A stretch of DNA of 8,807 nucleotides from Paracoccaceae bacterium. GTDB taxonomy: Bacteria; Pseudomonadota; Alphaproteobacteria; Rhodobacterales; Rhodobacteraceae. The stretch lies in contig JAFIEC010000315.1 in NCBI GenBank assembly GCA_020832725.1, positions 1 to 8,807 of the forward strand, given 5' to 3'. Numbering within the stretch: position 1 is the stretch's first letter; each line of letters opens with the position of its first letter. The notes beneath the pieces are model-generated. The model made no database searches. It was not told where the DNA came from and worked only from the letters and a program-made list of their open reading frames with translations. The position numbers were made by a program, and so were the translations under genes. Shown in pieces: positions 1-6,926 of this stretch.

Positions 1-168
1 CGGTTCGAATACCTCAAGAAATCGGCCAGCAACTTCGGATCGGTCCTGCTGGGCATCGAAACCCGCGAGACGGGCGGCTTTGCCGCGCTGATGGCACGAA
101 TGGACGCGGCGGGCTTCACCTATCAGGACATCACCGAAGACGAGGTGCTGGCACAATTCCTGATCTGA
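1..168 (+). CDS. ilvA: Threonine ammonia-lyase, C-terminal end (partial)
   Basis: Only the last 55 codons are present; the gene begins left of the window and ends at TGA 166-168. The enzyme is a PLP-dependent cytoplasmic lyase that deaminates threonine to 2-oxobutanoate, the first committed step to isoleucine. The visible part matches the C-terminal ACT-like regulatory tail of the short bacterial form: it opens with RFEYLKKS, continues with the LLGIE strand, then a helix (GGFAALMARMDAAGF) and finishes with DEVLAQFLI, the same layout as the end of Bacillus and Staphylococcus IlvA. The catalytic PLP domain is outside the window, so the call rests on this tail alone. It converges with the minus-strand catabolic operon, leaving only 16 bp between the two stop codons, with no terminator hairpin visible there. 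Another ACT-tailed serine/threonine dehydratase is the main alternative. Confidence 0.78.
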   Translation, partial: RFEYLKKSASNFGSVLLGIETRETGGFAALMARMDAAGFTYQDITEDEVLAQFLI

Positions 169-184
169 GGGCAGGCACCGCCGA

Positions 185-1033
185 TCAGCGTGCAAGGCCC
201 GCCTCGGCCAGACGCGCCACGGTTTGCGGCAAGGCTTCGTGACGCTCCCGCACCTCGAGGATCAGGGCCGCGTCGGGGGCGGCCTGCGCCAGCGCGGGCA
301 GGACCTCGGCCCAGGGGATCACCCCACCTTCGGCACCGGGGTGCCAGTGCCAATCCGCCCGGCCGTCGCAATCCTGCAAGTGGGCATGGGCGATGCGTGC
401 ACCGCCCGCCGCGACATAGGCGGCCACGGGCGGCGCCCCGTATTGCCCGTGCGCCAGTGCTGCGTGCCCGGTATCGAGCGACAGCGAAAGAGCGGGATGC
501 CCGATCGTGTCAGCCAGCGCGACCCAGGCCTCGGGGCGGGCGTCGTTGACGTTCTCGAGGACAAGGCGGATGCCCGCCTCCCCAGCCCGGGCGAGGACAG
601 GTGCAAGGCACTCTGCCACCGCCTCGATGACATGGGCATGCAGACCCGGATAGGCGGGCTCGTTCAGCGCGTGCCAGAAGGAGAACGGGCTGTGGACCAC
701 CATCCAGCCCGCGCCCAGCGCCGCCCCCATCTCCAGGGCGCGCAACAGTCGGGACTGGGCGATCGCGCGCACATCGCTGTCCGTCGTGTCGAGGTCAAAG
801 CCGTAGAACGGCCCGTGCAGGCCCACCCGCCCCCGATGGCCCTCCAGTGCCCGACGCCAGCTTTCCAGCAGCGGCAAGGCATCGCCGGTCAGATTGGCCT
901 GATAGACGAAATCCTGCACCTCCACCGGCCGGTCGGAGTCAAACAGCCAGTCGCGCAATCCGTCGAAGGCGGCGCGGTGCAGTGCCGCCCCCGGAACGGG
1001 CAGGGCCATCTCCATCTCAGGCCCCGCCCGCAT
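185..1033 (-). CDS. Sugar phosphate isomerase/epimerase-like TIM-barrel protein
   Basis: The 282-aa protein belongs to the xylose isomerase-like TIM-barrel superfamily (AP endonuclease 2 fold), which holds metal-dependent isomerases, epimerases and some dehydratases. Barrel-strand motifs appear in the expected order: GLHGPF (71-76), VVHSPF (112-117), LVLENVND (157-164), SLSLDTGH (183-190), AHAHLQD (215-221) and LILEV (257-261). Likely metal ligands are Glu160, Asp187, His190, a His in 216-218 and Glu260; a WHWHPG segment (229-233) follows the fifth motif. It is the last gene of the minus-strand operon, 15 bp after the aldehyde dehydrogenase stop, so it probably acts in the same pathway. The start is uncertain: ATG 1033 is used here, but ATG 1015 (residue 7, MEMALPV) has a G-rich stretch at better spacing and removes six poorly supported residues. 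The exact reaction cannot be told from sequence. Confidence 0.85.
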   Translation of the reverse strand: MRAGPEMEMALPVPGAALHRAAFDGLRDWLFDSDRPVEVQDFVYQANLTGDALPLLESWRRALEGHRGRVGLHGPFYGFDLDTTDSDVRAIAQSRLLRALEMGAALGAGWMVVHSPFSFWHALNEPAYPGLHAHVIEAVAECLAPVLARAGEAGIRLVLENVNDARPEAWVALADTIGHPALSLSLDTGHAALAHGQYGAPPVAAYVAAGGARIAHAHLQDCDGRADWHWHPGAEGGVIPWAEVLPALAQAAPDAALILEVRERHEALPQTVARLAEAGLAR

Positions 1034-1048
1034 TGGCCCCGGACCGGG

Positions 1049-2533
1049 TCAGAGGGCGATCCAGGCTGTCTTGAGGTCGAGGTACTTGTCGAGGGCATGC
1101 AGGCTCTTGTCGTGGCCGTTCCCCGATTGCTTCACACCGCCAAGGGGTACGGTCACATCGGCGCCGCCATAGCAATTGACATGCATCACGCCCGTCTTGA
1201 CGCGCCGGATCATGCGGTGCGCCCGGCCGAGGTTCGAGGTCCAGACCCCGCCCGCGAGGCCATAGTCGGTGGCATTGGCGATGGCCACGGCCTCTTCCTC
1301 GGTCTCGAAGGACAGCGCCGCAACGACCGGGCCGAAGACTTCCTGCCGCGCGATGGCATGGTCGGGGCGCACCCCGGTCAGCACCGTGGGCGCCATGTAA
1401 TAGCCCCCCGTCTCGGACAGGATGCGCCCACCCCCGGTGACACAATGCGCGCCCTCGGCAAGGGCCTGCTCAAGATGGGCGAGGTTCCCGGCCAGCTGGC
1501 GGTCGGAATGCACCGCACCGATGTCATGGCCCAGATGCAGCGGATCGCCCACCTTCAGGGCCCGGGCATGCTCTGCCACCTTTTCCACGAACGCATCATG
1601 CACCGATGCCTCCACCAGCAGCCGAGAGGCCGCCACGCAGACCTGCCCCGAATTGCGGAAGATCGCCATGGCCGAGACCTTGGCCGCCGCATCCAGGTCG
1701 GGGGCATCGGCAAAGACGATATTGGCCGACTTGCCGCCCAGTTCGAGGTAGACGCGCTTGAGGTTGGAGCGGGCCGAATATTCCAGCAGACGCCGCCCCA
1801 CGCCACCCGACCCGGTGAAGGTTAGCACATCAACCTCGTGCGACAGGGCCAGCGCCTCGCCGGTGGTGGTGCCGGGCCCGGTCACGACATTCAGCACACC
1901 ATCGGGCAGCCCTGCCTCGGCTGCGAGCTCCGCCAGCCGCAGCAGGGTGAGCGACGCGCTCTCGGCGGGCTTCAGCACCACCGAATTGCCGGCCGCCAGC
2001 GCGGGTGCCAGCTTCCATGCCGCGATCATCAGGGGAAAGTTCCAGGGCACGATGGCACCGACCACGCCCACAGGCTCTTTCAGGACCATGCCGAGGAATG
2101 CATCGGGCGAGGGCGCGACCTCCCCCATGATCTTGTCCACGGCCCCGGCATAATAGCGAAACGTGCCCGCGGCGGATCCCGGCTCTCCGGCCATCGCCAT
2201 CGCGATCTCGGTGCCGTTGTCGCGCACGCCCAGCACCGCCAGTTCCAGCGCGTCGCGCTCGATCAGCTCTGCCAGACGGAGCAGTACCTGCCCGCGCCGT
2301 GCCGGCGGCAGGCGCGACCAGCGCCCGTCCTCGAAGGCGGCACGGGCAGCGGCGCAGGCACGATCCACATCACCGGCCAACGCATGGGCAAGCGTCGTCA
2401 GGGGCTGGCCGTCGATGGGCGAGACCACCGGGATCGGGTCGCCTGCCCCGTCCTCCCATCGGCCGGAGATCCACAGCCTGCCCGTGGCAACAGGTGTTCC
2501 GCGCAGCGCGTCTATCGCGTTCTGGTCAAGCAT
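1049..2533 (-). CDS. NAD-type aldehyde dehydrogenase, PuuC/BetB-like
   Basis: A full-length 494-aa member of the ALDH superfamily, which oxidises an aldehyde to the carboxylate with NAD(P)+ in the cytoplasm. Key residues are intact: PWNFP with Asn165, KPAE at 188-191, LELGGKSAN with general base Glu264, NSGQVC with the catalytic Cys299, and EVFGP with Glu398. Glu191 sits where NAD-preferring enzymes bind the adenosine ribose, so NAD+ is the likely cofactor. The C-terminal KQSGNGHDKSLHALDKY segment resembles E. coli PuuC (gamma-glutamyl-gamma-aminobutyraldehyde dehydrogenase), but no other puu gene is nearby, so the substrate is left open. The glycine-rich turn reads FTGSGGVG (239-246) instead of the common FTGSTxxG. 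Its ATG overlaps the tctA stop by 8 bp (ATGCTTGA), which suggests translational coupling. It is third in the tctB-tctA-ALDH-TIM barrel operon and probably oxidises an aldehyde derived from the imported compound. Confidence 0.93.
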   Translation of the reverse strand: MLDQNAIDALRGTPVATGRLWISGRWEDGAGDPIPVVSPIDGQPLTTLAHALAGDVDRACAAARAAFEDGRWSRLPPARRGQVLLRLAELIERDALELAVLGVRDNGTEIAMAMAGEPGSAAGTFRYYAGAVDKIMGEVAPSPDAFLGMVLKEPVGVVGAIVPWNFPLMIAAWKLAPALAAGNSVVLKPAESASLTLLRLAELAAEAGLPDGVLNVVTGPGTTTGEALALSHEVDVLTFTGSGGVGRRLLEYSARSNLKRVYLELGGKSANIVFADAPDLDAAAKVSAMAIFRNSGQVCVAASRLLVEASVHDAFVEKVAEHARALKVGDPLHLGHDIGAVHSDRQLAGNLAHLEQALAEGAHCVTGGGRILSETGGYYMAPTVLTGVRPDHAIARQEVFGPVVAALSFETEEEAVAIANATDYGLAGGVWTSNLGRAHRMIRRVKTGVMHVNCYGGADVTVPLGGVKQSGNGHDKSLHALDKYLDLKTAWIAL

Positions 2534-4022
2534 CGGTCTCGGTCCTCCCTCTCGATCCTCTTCCCCGCACCCATGCCACGACCTGCGCCCCGATCACCAG
2601 CATGATCAGGACGAAGATCGTGGCCGCGATGGGCCGGTCGATGAAGTCCAGCGGCGTGTTCACCCGCACCATGGCCGTGCGCAGCCGCGTCTCCATGATG
2701 CCGCCCAGCACCATTCCCAGGATGATCGGCACGATCGGCAGCTTCAGCCGCTTGAGGATCACCCCGAAGACACCGAACGCCGCCGCGATGGCACAATCGG
2801 TCAGACTGTTGCGCAGCGAATAGACCCCCACGAACGCCAGCACCAGAATCATCATGCCCAGGAACCGCGTCGGTATGCGGATGATCTTCAGAAGCAGGTT
2901 GGTGGAGAACAGCAGGAACACCACCACCAGCACATTCAGCAGCAGCAGCGCCAGATACAGCCCCATCACTAAAACCATCTGCGTCTGGAAAAGCTCCGGC
3001 CCCGGAATGACGTTGTGCACATAGAAGACCGAGAGCATCATCGCCGTCAGCACCTCGCCCGGAATGCCCAGCGCCAGCAGCGGGATCATCGCCGCGGCCG
3101 GCACCGCATTGTTGGCGGATTCACAGGCAACCAGACCCTCGGGCGCGCCCTTGCCAAACGTCTCGGGGCGCGGAGAGGTCTTCTGCGCATAGGTATAGGA
3201 CAGGAATTGCGCCGTGAACTCTCCCACCCCGGGGATGATCCCCATGCCCACACCCGAACCGGCACCGACGGCGGCATAGCGCCGGTGCTGCCAGATCTCG
3301 CCCATGCCCGAAAACAGCCCCCCCCTGACGGGGGCGGCGCGCGGGCGATTGTCGCGCTCGGTCAGCAGAAGGAACGCCTGAGACAGCGCAAAGAGGCCCA
3401 GCACCACCACGATAAGGTCGAACCCGCTGGCCAGCCAGCTCTGCTCGAAGGTATAGCGGCGTGTGTATCGCACGGGTTCGAGCCCGACCGTCTGCAGAAA
3501 GATGCCCAGCCCCGCCATCATGCCCGCTGCAAGGATCTGCCCGCGATGGGCCAGCACCACCAGCACGATGCCCAGCAGGGCGGCAAGAAAGATCTCGCGC
3601 GAGCCGAAGAGGGGCGCGACCTTCGCCAGAACCGGGGCCAGCAGGATCAGGCAGATGACCGAGAAGATGCCACCCACGAAACTCGCCGCAAAGGCCAGCG
3701 ACAGGGCCCGCCGCCCCTCTCCGCGGGCGGCCATGGGATGGCCGTCATAGGTGGTCAGCGCATTCACCGCAGTGCCGGGCGTGTTGATCAGGATCGCGGG
3801 AATCGCGCCGCCATACATCGATGAGCCATAGATCCCCAGAAGCGCCGTCAGACCCACCAGAGGATCGAGCGCGAATGTCGCCGGAAGCAGGATGGCGATG
3901 GCCACGGCGGGGCCCACGCCGGGGATCGCCCCGATGATCACCCCGCCCACCGAGCCGATGGCCAGCGCCGCCGCCACATCCCAGCGCATCAGCAGCATCG
4001 CACCGGACAGGATCATCTCCAT
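2526..4022 (-). CDS. tctA: Tripartite tricarboxylate transporter large permease TctA
   Basis: The 498-aa protein is the large membrane subunit of a TTT-family secondary transporter, which together with TctB and a periplasmic binding protein moves carboxylates across the inner membrane. It is hydrophobic throughout with about ten to twelve predicted spans. It shows the family's internal duplication: GAIPGVGPAVA (31-41) in the first half and GIIPGVGEFTAQF (261-273) in the second. YGGAIPAILINTPGT (70-84) and EGLVACESANNA (295-306) with IPLLALGIPGEVLTA (313-327) are further TctA signatures. Length is normal for the family. The start ATG at 4022 follows the tctB stop by 10 bp, with a GAGGG-like ribosome site overlapping that stop. 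Substrate is unknown: TTT systems carry citrate, tartrate, aromatic acids and other organic acids. The companion binding-protein gene tctC is not in the window. Confidence 0.96.
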   Translation of the reverse strand: MEMILSGAMLLMRWDVAAALAIGSVGGVIIGAIPGVGPAVAIAILLPATFALDPLVGLTALLGIYGSSMYGGAIPAILINTPGTAVNALTTYDGHPMAARGEGRRALSLAFAASFVGGIFSVICLILLAPVLAKVAPLFGSREIFLAALLGIVLVVLAHRGQILAAGMMAGLGIFLQTVGLEPVRYTRRYTFEQSWLASGFDLIVVVLGLFALSQAFLLLTERDNRPRAAPVRGGLFSGMGEIWQHRRYAAVGAGSGVGMGIIPGVGEFTAQFLSYTYAQKTSPRPETFGKGAPEGLVACESANNAVPAAAMIPLLALGIPGEVLTAMMLSVFYVHNVIPGPELFQTQMVLVMGLYLALLLLNVLVVVFLLFSTNLLLKIIRIPTRFLGMMILVLAFVGVYSLRNSLTDCAIAAAFGVFGVILKRLKLPIVPIILGMVLGGIMETRLRTAMVRVNTPLDFIDRPIAATIFVLIMLVIGAQVVAWVRGRGSRGRTETDA

Positions 4023-4032
4023 CGCGCCGCCC

Positions 4033-4575
4033 TCAGAAATAAACGATCATGAAATTTCGAAGCGTCGGCGGCAGGACCTCATAGACCGCCCCGCCGGGAA
4101 TGCGGACGCCCAGAAAGCCCTTGAAGATCACCACGACCGCCACCGACAGCCCGCCAGCCGCCAGATACAGGCCGCGCTCCCGATAACCGGCCCGCCACGT
4201 CAGCAGCAGCGCGAACAGGATCGTCGTGGGCAGATATCCCCCCAGCGGCACCACCCAGGCATAGACAAGAAACCAGCCCGAATACTCCAGAGCCCGCAGC
4301 CAGATTCCCGCCTCCTGCGCCTCGGCGGAAAGGTCGAGGAGGCGGTGGCGCTCCCACAATACGAACGCAAGATGCAGCGCGCCGAAACCCGTCATGGCGC
4401 CAAGGCTGATCGCCGGCCAGAACCACGGCTGCGAGGTCAGCGCGACGCGGCGCACCGCCCGCGTCTGCTCGCCCAGCATCGACAACAGAAGCCCGGAGAT
4501 CGCGAGGAACACAACGGCGAAGACAAGATTGCCCGGGTGCGCCGCAGCGCGGCCGGGCTGGGTGCGGTCGCTCAT
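4033..4575 (-). CDS. tctB: Tripartite tricarboxylate transporter small permease TctB
   Basis: A 180-aa small membrane subunit of the TTT transporter, partner of the adjacent TctA. Hydrophobic segments are seen at about 16-36, 53-75, 96-127 (probably two short spans around PLGGYLP) and 134-153, consistent with the four to five spans of TctB. The SQPWFWP motif (48-54) before the second span is typical of the family, as is the short hydrophilic loop (76-95) in the middle. It is the first gene of the minus-strand operon. Its ATG at 4575-4573 has a strong ribosome-binding site, AAGGAG at 4586-4581 with 5 nt spacing, which fixes the start. The gene is divergent from the IclR regulator and its upstream region carries candidate operator palindromes, so substrate-responsive control is likely. 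TctB proteins diverge in sequence; identification relies on size, topology and position next to tctA. Confidence 0.9.
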   Translation of the reverse strand: MSDRTQPGRAAAHPGNLVFAVVFLAISGLLLSMLGEQTRAVRRVALTSQPWFWPAISLGAMTGFGALHLAFVLWERHRLLDLSAEAQEAGIWLRALEYSGWFLVYAWVVPLGGYLPTTILFALLLTWRAGYRERGLYLAAGGLSVAVVVIFKGFLGVRIPGGAVYEVLPPTLRNFMIVYF

Positions 4576-4584
4576 TCGGGCTCC

Positions 4585-4611
4585 TTGTTGGCGGCTCTCG
4601 TTTCAGATAAT
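4585..4611 (+). promoter_or_regulatory. Candidate sigma-70 promoter for the IclR gene
   Basis: A -10-like GATAAT at 4606-4611 lies 15 bp after a -35-like TTGTTG (4585-4590), or 16 bp after CTTGTT at 4584-4589. It points toward the IclR gene and would start transcription near 4618. The -10 lies inside the first GTTTC...GAAC palindrome, so a bound repressor would block it. The match is approximate and the spacing is short. Confidence 0.3.
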
Positions 4612-4630
4612 GAACCCAGGTTTCGGGAAC
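4600..4630. promoter_or_regulatory. Two GTTTC...GAAC palindromes, possible IclR operator pair
   Basis: Two imperfect inverted repeats lie in the tctB/IclR intergenic region: GTTTCAGATAATGAAC at 4600-4615 and GTTTCGGGAAC at 4620-4630. Their left arms start exactly 20 bp apart, about two helical turns, so dimers bound to both would sit on the same DNA face. IclR-family dimers commonly bind short palindromes between the regulator and its divergent target, often as repressor and autoregulator. Assigning these sites to this regulator is an inference from position and symmetry. Confidence 0.4.
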
Positions 4631-4654
4631 AGCTTGCGGCCACGTCCCTGCCCC

Positions 4655-4660
4655 TGTCAA
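4655..4660 (-). promoter_or_regulatory. TTGACA -35-like hexamer facing tctB
   Basis: The minus strand reads a perfect sigma-70 -35 consensus, TTGACA, from 4660 to 4655. At 17 bp spacing the -10 position would be 4637-4632 (GCAAGC), which is a poor match; GC-rich alphaproteobacteria often have weak -10 elements. If used, transcription of tctB would begin near 4625, inside the GTTTC...GAAC palindromes, a typical arrangement for repression. Confidence 0.35.
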
Positions 4661-4707
4661 TCATGCGCCGGACAGCGCGACACGCCGCCCAACCATTTGA
4701 TGCATGC

Positions 4708-5487
4708 ATGAGCACGATCGACAAGGCGCTGGAACTTCTCGACCTCTTCACCGAGGCGCGCGCGGTCTTGCGACTGAGCGAGGCTGCCCGCCTGACCGGG
4801 CGCGACAAGGCAAGCCTGTTGCGGTATTTTGCGGCACTGGAGCGGCGCGGCTTTGTGGAGCGCGACAGTGAAAGTCGCGGCTGGCGGCTGGGCCCCGCTC
4901 TGGTGCGGCTGGCGGCCCTGCGTGAGACGACCTGGCCCGTGCAATCGGCTGCGCGCGGCATCCTGATGGCGCTGGCAGACGAGACCGGCGAGACCGCGCA
5001 CCTGTCGCATTTCGCGGCCCGGCAGCTGATCAACCTCGCCATCGTGGAGAGCGACGCCCACCCCACCCGGGTCCGTCTGGGGCTGAGCGAGGCCCTCCCG
5101 CTGCATGCGACCGCCTCGGGGATAGCGGTGCTGTCCAGCCTGCCCGAAGCTGCCCGGCGCGCGACGCTGGGTGCAAAGCGGGGCGGCCTTGCGCGCTATA
5201 CGGCGACCACCCTCACCGACCCGGGCGAGGTTCTGGCGCAGGCCGCGCGGGCACAGGTCCAGGGATACGCGGTCGTGCGGGGTACGTTCGAGGCCGATGT
5301 GACAGGTGTCGCCGCCCCGGTCTTCGGTCGCGGGGGCGAGGTCTGCGGGGCAATCGCCGTGGCGGCACCGAGTGCGCGGGCCGGAACCGCAGAGGTCGCG
5401 CGAATCGGACAGGCCGTCATGTCTGCCGCCGTGCGCGTCTCGCATCAGTTCGGCGCGCCGATCCCGCCCCTGCGACGCGACGGCTGA
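4708..5487 (+). CDS. IclR-family transcriptional regulator
   Basis: A 259-aa cytoplasmic DNA-binding protein with the two-domain IclR layout. The N-terminal winged helix-turn-helix spans about residues 2-62 (TIDKALELLDLF, then the recognition region TGRDKASLLRYFAALERRGFVERD). The effector-binding domain follows, with the family signatures LPLHATASGIAVLSSLP (130-146), GYAVVRGTFEADVTGVAAPVF (186-206) and GAIAVAAP (214-221). ATG 4708 is preferred over ATG 4663: the 14 codons after 4663 have only about half G/C at third positions while codons after 4708 are nearly all G/C, and family members usually begin a few residues before the KALELL helix. Neither start has a clear Shine-Dalgarno. It is divergent from tctB-tctA-ALDH-TIM barrel and probably represses or activates that operon in response to a small organic ligand that cannot be identified here. 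Confidence 0.92.
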   Translation: MSTIDKALELLDLFTEARAVLRLSEAARLTGRDKASLLRYFAALERRGFVERDSESRGWRLGPALVRLAALRETTWPVQSAARGILMALADETGETAHLSHFAARQLINLAIVESDAHPTRVRLGLSEALPLHATASGIAVLSSLPEAARRATLGAKRGGLARYTATTLTDPGEVLAQAARAQVQGYAVVRGTFEADVTGVAAPVFGRGGEVCGAIAVAAPSARAGTAEVARIGQAVMSAAVRVSHQFGAPIPPLRRDG

Positions 5488-5606
5488 GCTTACCTGCTGC
5501 GGCCTGCCATGCGGTCTCAGTAGCGCGCTTCTGGAACGGCCCTTGCCGGTGCCTCTGGCGCGCGCCCGTCACAGCGGCTATCACCCGCCCAGATCCGGAG
5601 CGCCAC

Positions 5607-6482
5607 ATGCCCACCTATACCGCCCTGACCACCCTGTCCGACGAAGAAGCCGCCCATCGGCTGGGCGCGGCTCTCGAAGCGCTTGATCCTGCCCCGTCCG
5701 GGGTTGGCGTGTTCGAACTCGAGGATGGCTCCGGCCTGTGGGAGGTCGGTGGTTATTTCGACGACGCACCCGACGATATCGCGCTGACCCTGCTGGCGGC
5801 AGCCCATCTGGCCCGGCCCTTCACGATTTCGGAAGTGCCCGAGACCGACTGGGTCGCCCATGTGCGCCGGGCGCTGCACCCGATCGAAGCGGGACGGTTT
5901 TTCATCCACGGCAGCCACGATGCCGACAAGGTGCCTCCCGGTGTGGAGCCGCTCCTGATCGAGGCGGCGATGGCGTTCGGCACGGGACATCACGGGACAA
6001 CCCTCGGCTGTCTGCTGGCGCTGGAGGATCTGGCCGGGTCGGTGCCCCCGCCCGCGCGGGTGCTCGATCTGGGCTGCGGCACGGCGGTACTGGCCATGGC
6101 GGCGGCGCGTATCTGGCCCGGGGCAGAGGTCATCGCCAGCGACATCGACACGATCGCGGTCGAGGTGGCCCTGGCGAATGCCGCAGCCAACGGCCTTGCC
6201 GGGCGGCTGCACTGTCTTGAGGCCGCAGGCCTCGATCATCCGGACCTGCAGGCCGCCGCACCCTTCGCGCTGATCTTCGCCAACATCCTGCGTGGGCCGC
6301 TGCTGGACCTGGCCCCCGACATCGCCCGCGCCACGGCCCCCGGGGGCCGGGTGATCCTCTCCGGGCTTCTCACGACGCAAGCCCCCGACATCCTCGCCGC
6401 CTATCGCGCCGAGGGTCTGCTGGAGATCGCGCATCGCGAGATCGGCGAGTGGAGCACCCTGACGCTGGCAGCGCCCGTCTGA
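5607..6482 (+). CDS. prmA: Ribosomal protein L11 methyltransferase
   Basis: A 291-aa SAM-dependent methyltransferase that trimethylates lysines and the N-terminus of ribosomal protein L11 in the cytoplasm. The N-terminal substrate-recognition domain covers about 1-100. The diagnostic PrmA motif AFGTGHHGTT lies at 123-132, with the Rossmann fold after it: motif I VLDLGCGTAVLA (152-163), the acidic ASDID after strand 2 (177-181), FANIL in the catalytic-loop position (224-228) and SGLL (252-255). Motif I has GCGTA where GCGTG or GCGSG is commoner; this is a tolerated position rather than damage. Length is normal. The start ATG is supported by CCGGAG ending 6 nt upstream. It stands alone on the plus strand after IclR, with a 119-bp gap (5488-5606) in which no convincing promoter or terminator is visible. 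It is a housekeeping gene and probably unrelated to the cassette on its left. Confidence 0.95.
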   Translation: MPTYTALTTLSDEEAAHRLGAALEALDPAPSGVGVFELEDGSGLWEVGGYFDDAPDDIALTLLAAAHLARPFTISEVPETDWVAHVRRALHPIEAGRFFIHGSHDADKVPPGVEPLLIEAAMAFGTGHHGTTLGCLLALEDLAGSVPPPARVLDLGCGTAVLAMAAARIWPGAEVIASDIDTIAVEVALANAAANGLAGRLHCLEAAGLDHPDLQAAAPFALIFANILRGPLLDLAPDIARATAPGGRVILSGLLTTQAPDILAAYRAEGLLEIAHREIGEWSTLTLAAPV

Positions 6483-6487
6483 CACTG

Positions 6488-6519
6488 CCCCTGCGCCCCT
6501 GCGCCCCTGCGCCCCTGCG
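6488..6519. repeat. 8-bp tandem repeat, four perfect copies of CCCCTGCG
   Basis: Four perfect head-to-tail copies of CCCCTGCG begin 5 bp after the prmA stop codon, preceded by a partial TG. The array is noncoding, in the 100-bp gap between prmA and the small membrane protein gene. The unit is not a multiple of three. Such arrays can change copy number by replication slippage; here that would alter spacing between the two genes rather than a reading frame. No hairpin is formed by the array itself. Confidence 0.9.
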
Positions 6520-6582
6520 TCCGATTGCCGGCACAGTCGGGCGTCGCTAGACTGAGGGCACCGGGAGTTCCGCAACGGGTCG

Positions 6583-6894
6583 ATGCCCATGACCGACGAA
6601 CAATACCGTGCCTTTCAGGAACGCGCCCGGCGTCTCGCGCGCAAGGCGCCGCCGCCGCCGCGCCGGAGGCGCGGGTCGTTGCGGCTTGTCCTGCGTTTCG
6701 TGATGCTCTTGGTTCTGGGGGCGATCGGGTTCAAGGCGGGGCTTCTGATCCACCTTGGCATCGATGCCTTTGAGGCCCGCGTTGCTCAACTGGAACAAGG
6801 CGGCCCGGTCGATCGGGCGGGCAGCGTCCTGATGGCGCGCGACCCGCTGACCGATGCGCTCGCCCGGGTGGGCGAGCGCTTTGTGCGTCACTGA
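6583..6894 (+). CDS. Small single-span membrane protein, function unknown
   Basis: A 103-aa protein not assigned to any named family. The N-terminal part (1-31) is hydrophilic and strongly basic, with an Ala-Pro-Arg tract (KAPPPPRRRRG, about 21-31). One hydrophobic segment follows (LVLRFVMLLVLGAIGFKAGLLI, roughly 34-55), then an amphipathic C-terminal half (ARVAQLEQGG and ADPLTDALARVGERF-like helices). The positive charge before the span predicts an N-in, C-out inner-membrane protein with a small periplasmic domain. Codon use is GC-rich like its neighbours, supporting a real gene. The start could also be ATG 6589 (MTDEQYRAF); GGAG lies 15 nt before 6583, and GGGT lies 8 nt before 6589. It is 100 bp after prmA, convergent with the DUF1127 gene. 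No function can be inferred. Confidence 0.72.
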   Translation: MPMTDEQYRAFQERARRLARKAPPPPRRRRGSLRLVLRFVMLLVLGAIGFKAGLLIHLGIDAFEARVAQLEQGGPVDRAGSVLMARDPLTDALARVGERFVRH

Positions 6895-6900
6895 CCGGCC

Positions 6901-6919
6901 CCGCCCGACAGAAGGGCGG
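6901..6919. terminator. Hairpin between convergent genes, terminator-like but without U-tract
   Basis: CCGCCC (6901-6906) and GGGCGG (6914-6919) form a perfect 6-bp stem with a 7-nt loop in the 32 bp between the small membrane protein stop (6894) and the DUF1127 stop (6927). The position fits a bidirectional terminator for two convergent genes. No run of T follows on either strand, so intrinsic termination would be weak; it may instead protect the 3' ends. Confidence 0.35.
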
Positions 6920-6926
6920 CAGGCGA

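Noticed and set aside
224..1825. A 533-codon plus-strand open frame opposite the TIM-barrel and ALDH genes.
   Set aside because: It is the antisense shadow of two well-supported genes in GC-rich DNA; its translation has no recognisable domains and a composition typical of shadows.
3892..4707. Long upstream in-frame extension of the IclR reading frame.
   Set aside because: It runs antisense through tctB and tctA, has no family similarity, and the IclR winged-helix domain starts just after 4708.
4701..4708. TGCATGCA palindrome touching the preferred IclR start codon.
   Set aside because: It is a short self-complementary 8-mer without a second copy nearby; not enough to call an operator.
5517..6590. 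A 357-codon minus-strand open frame opposite prmA.
   Set aside because: It is the antisense of a clear PrmA with all motifs; the translation is Gly/Arg/Gln-rich with no domain.
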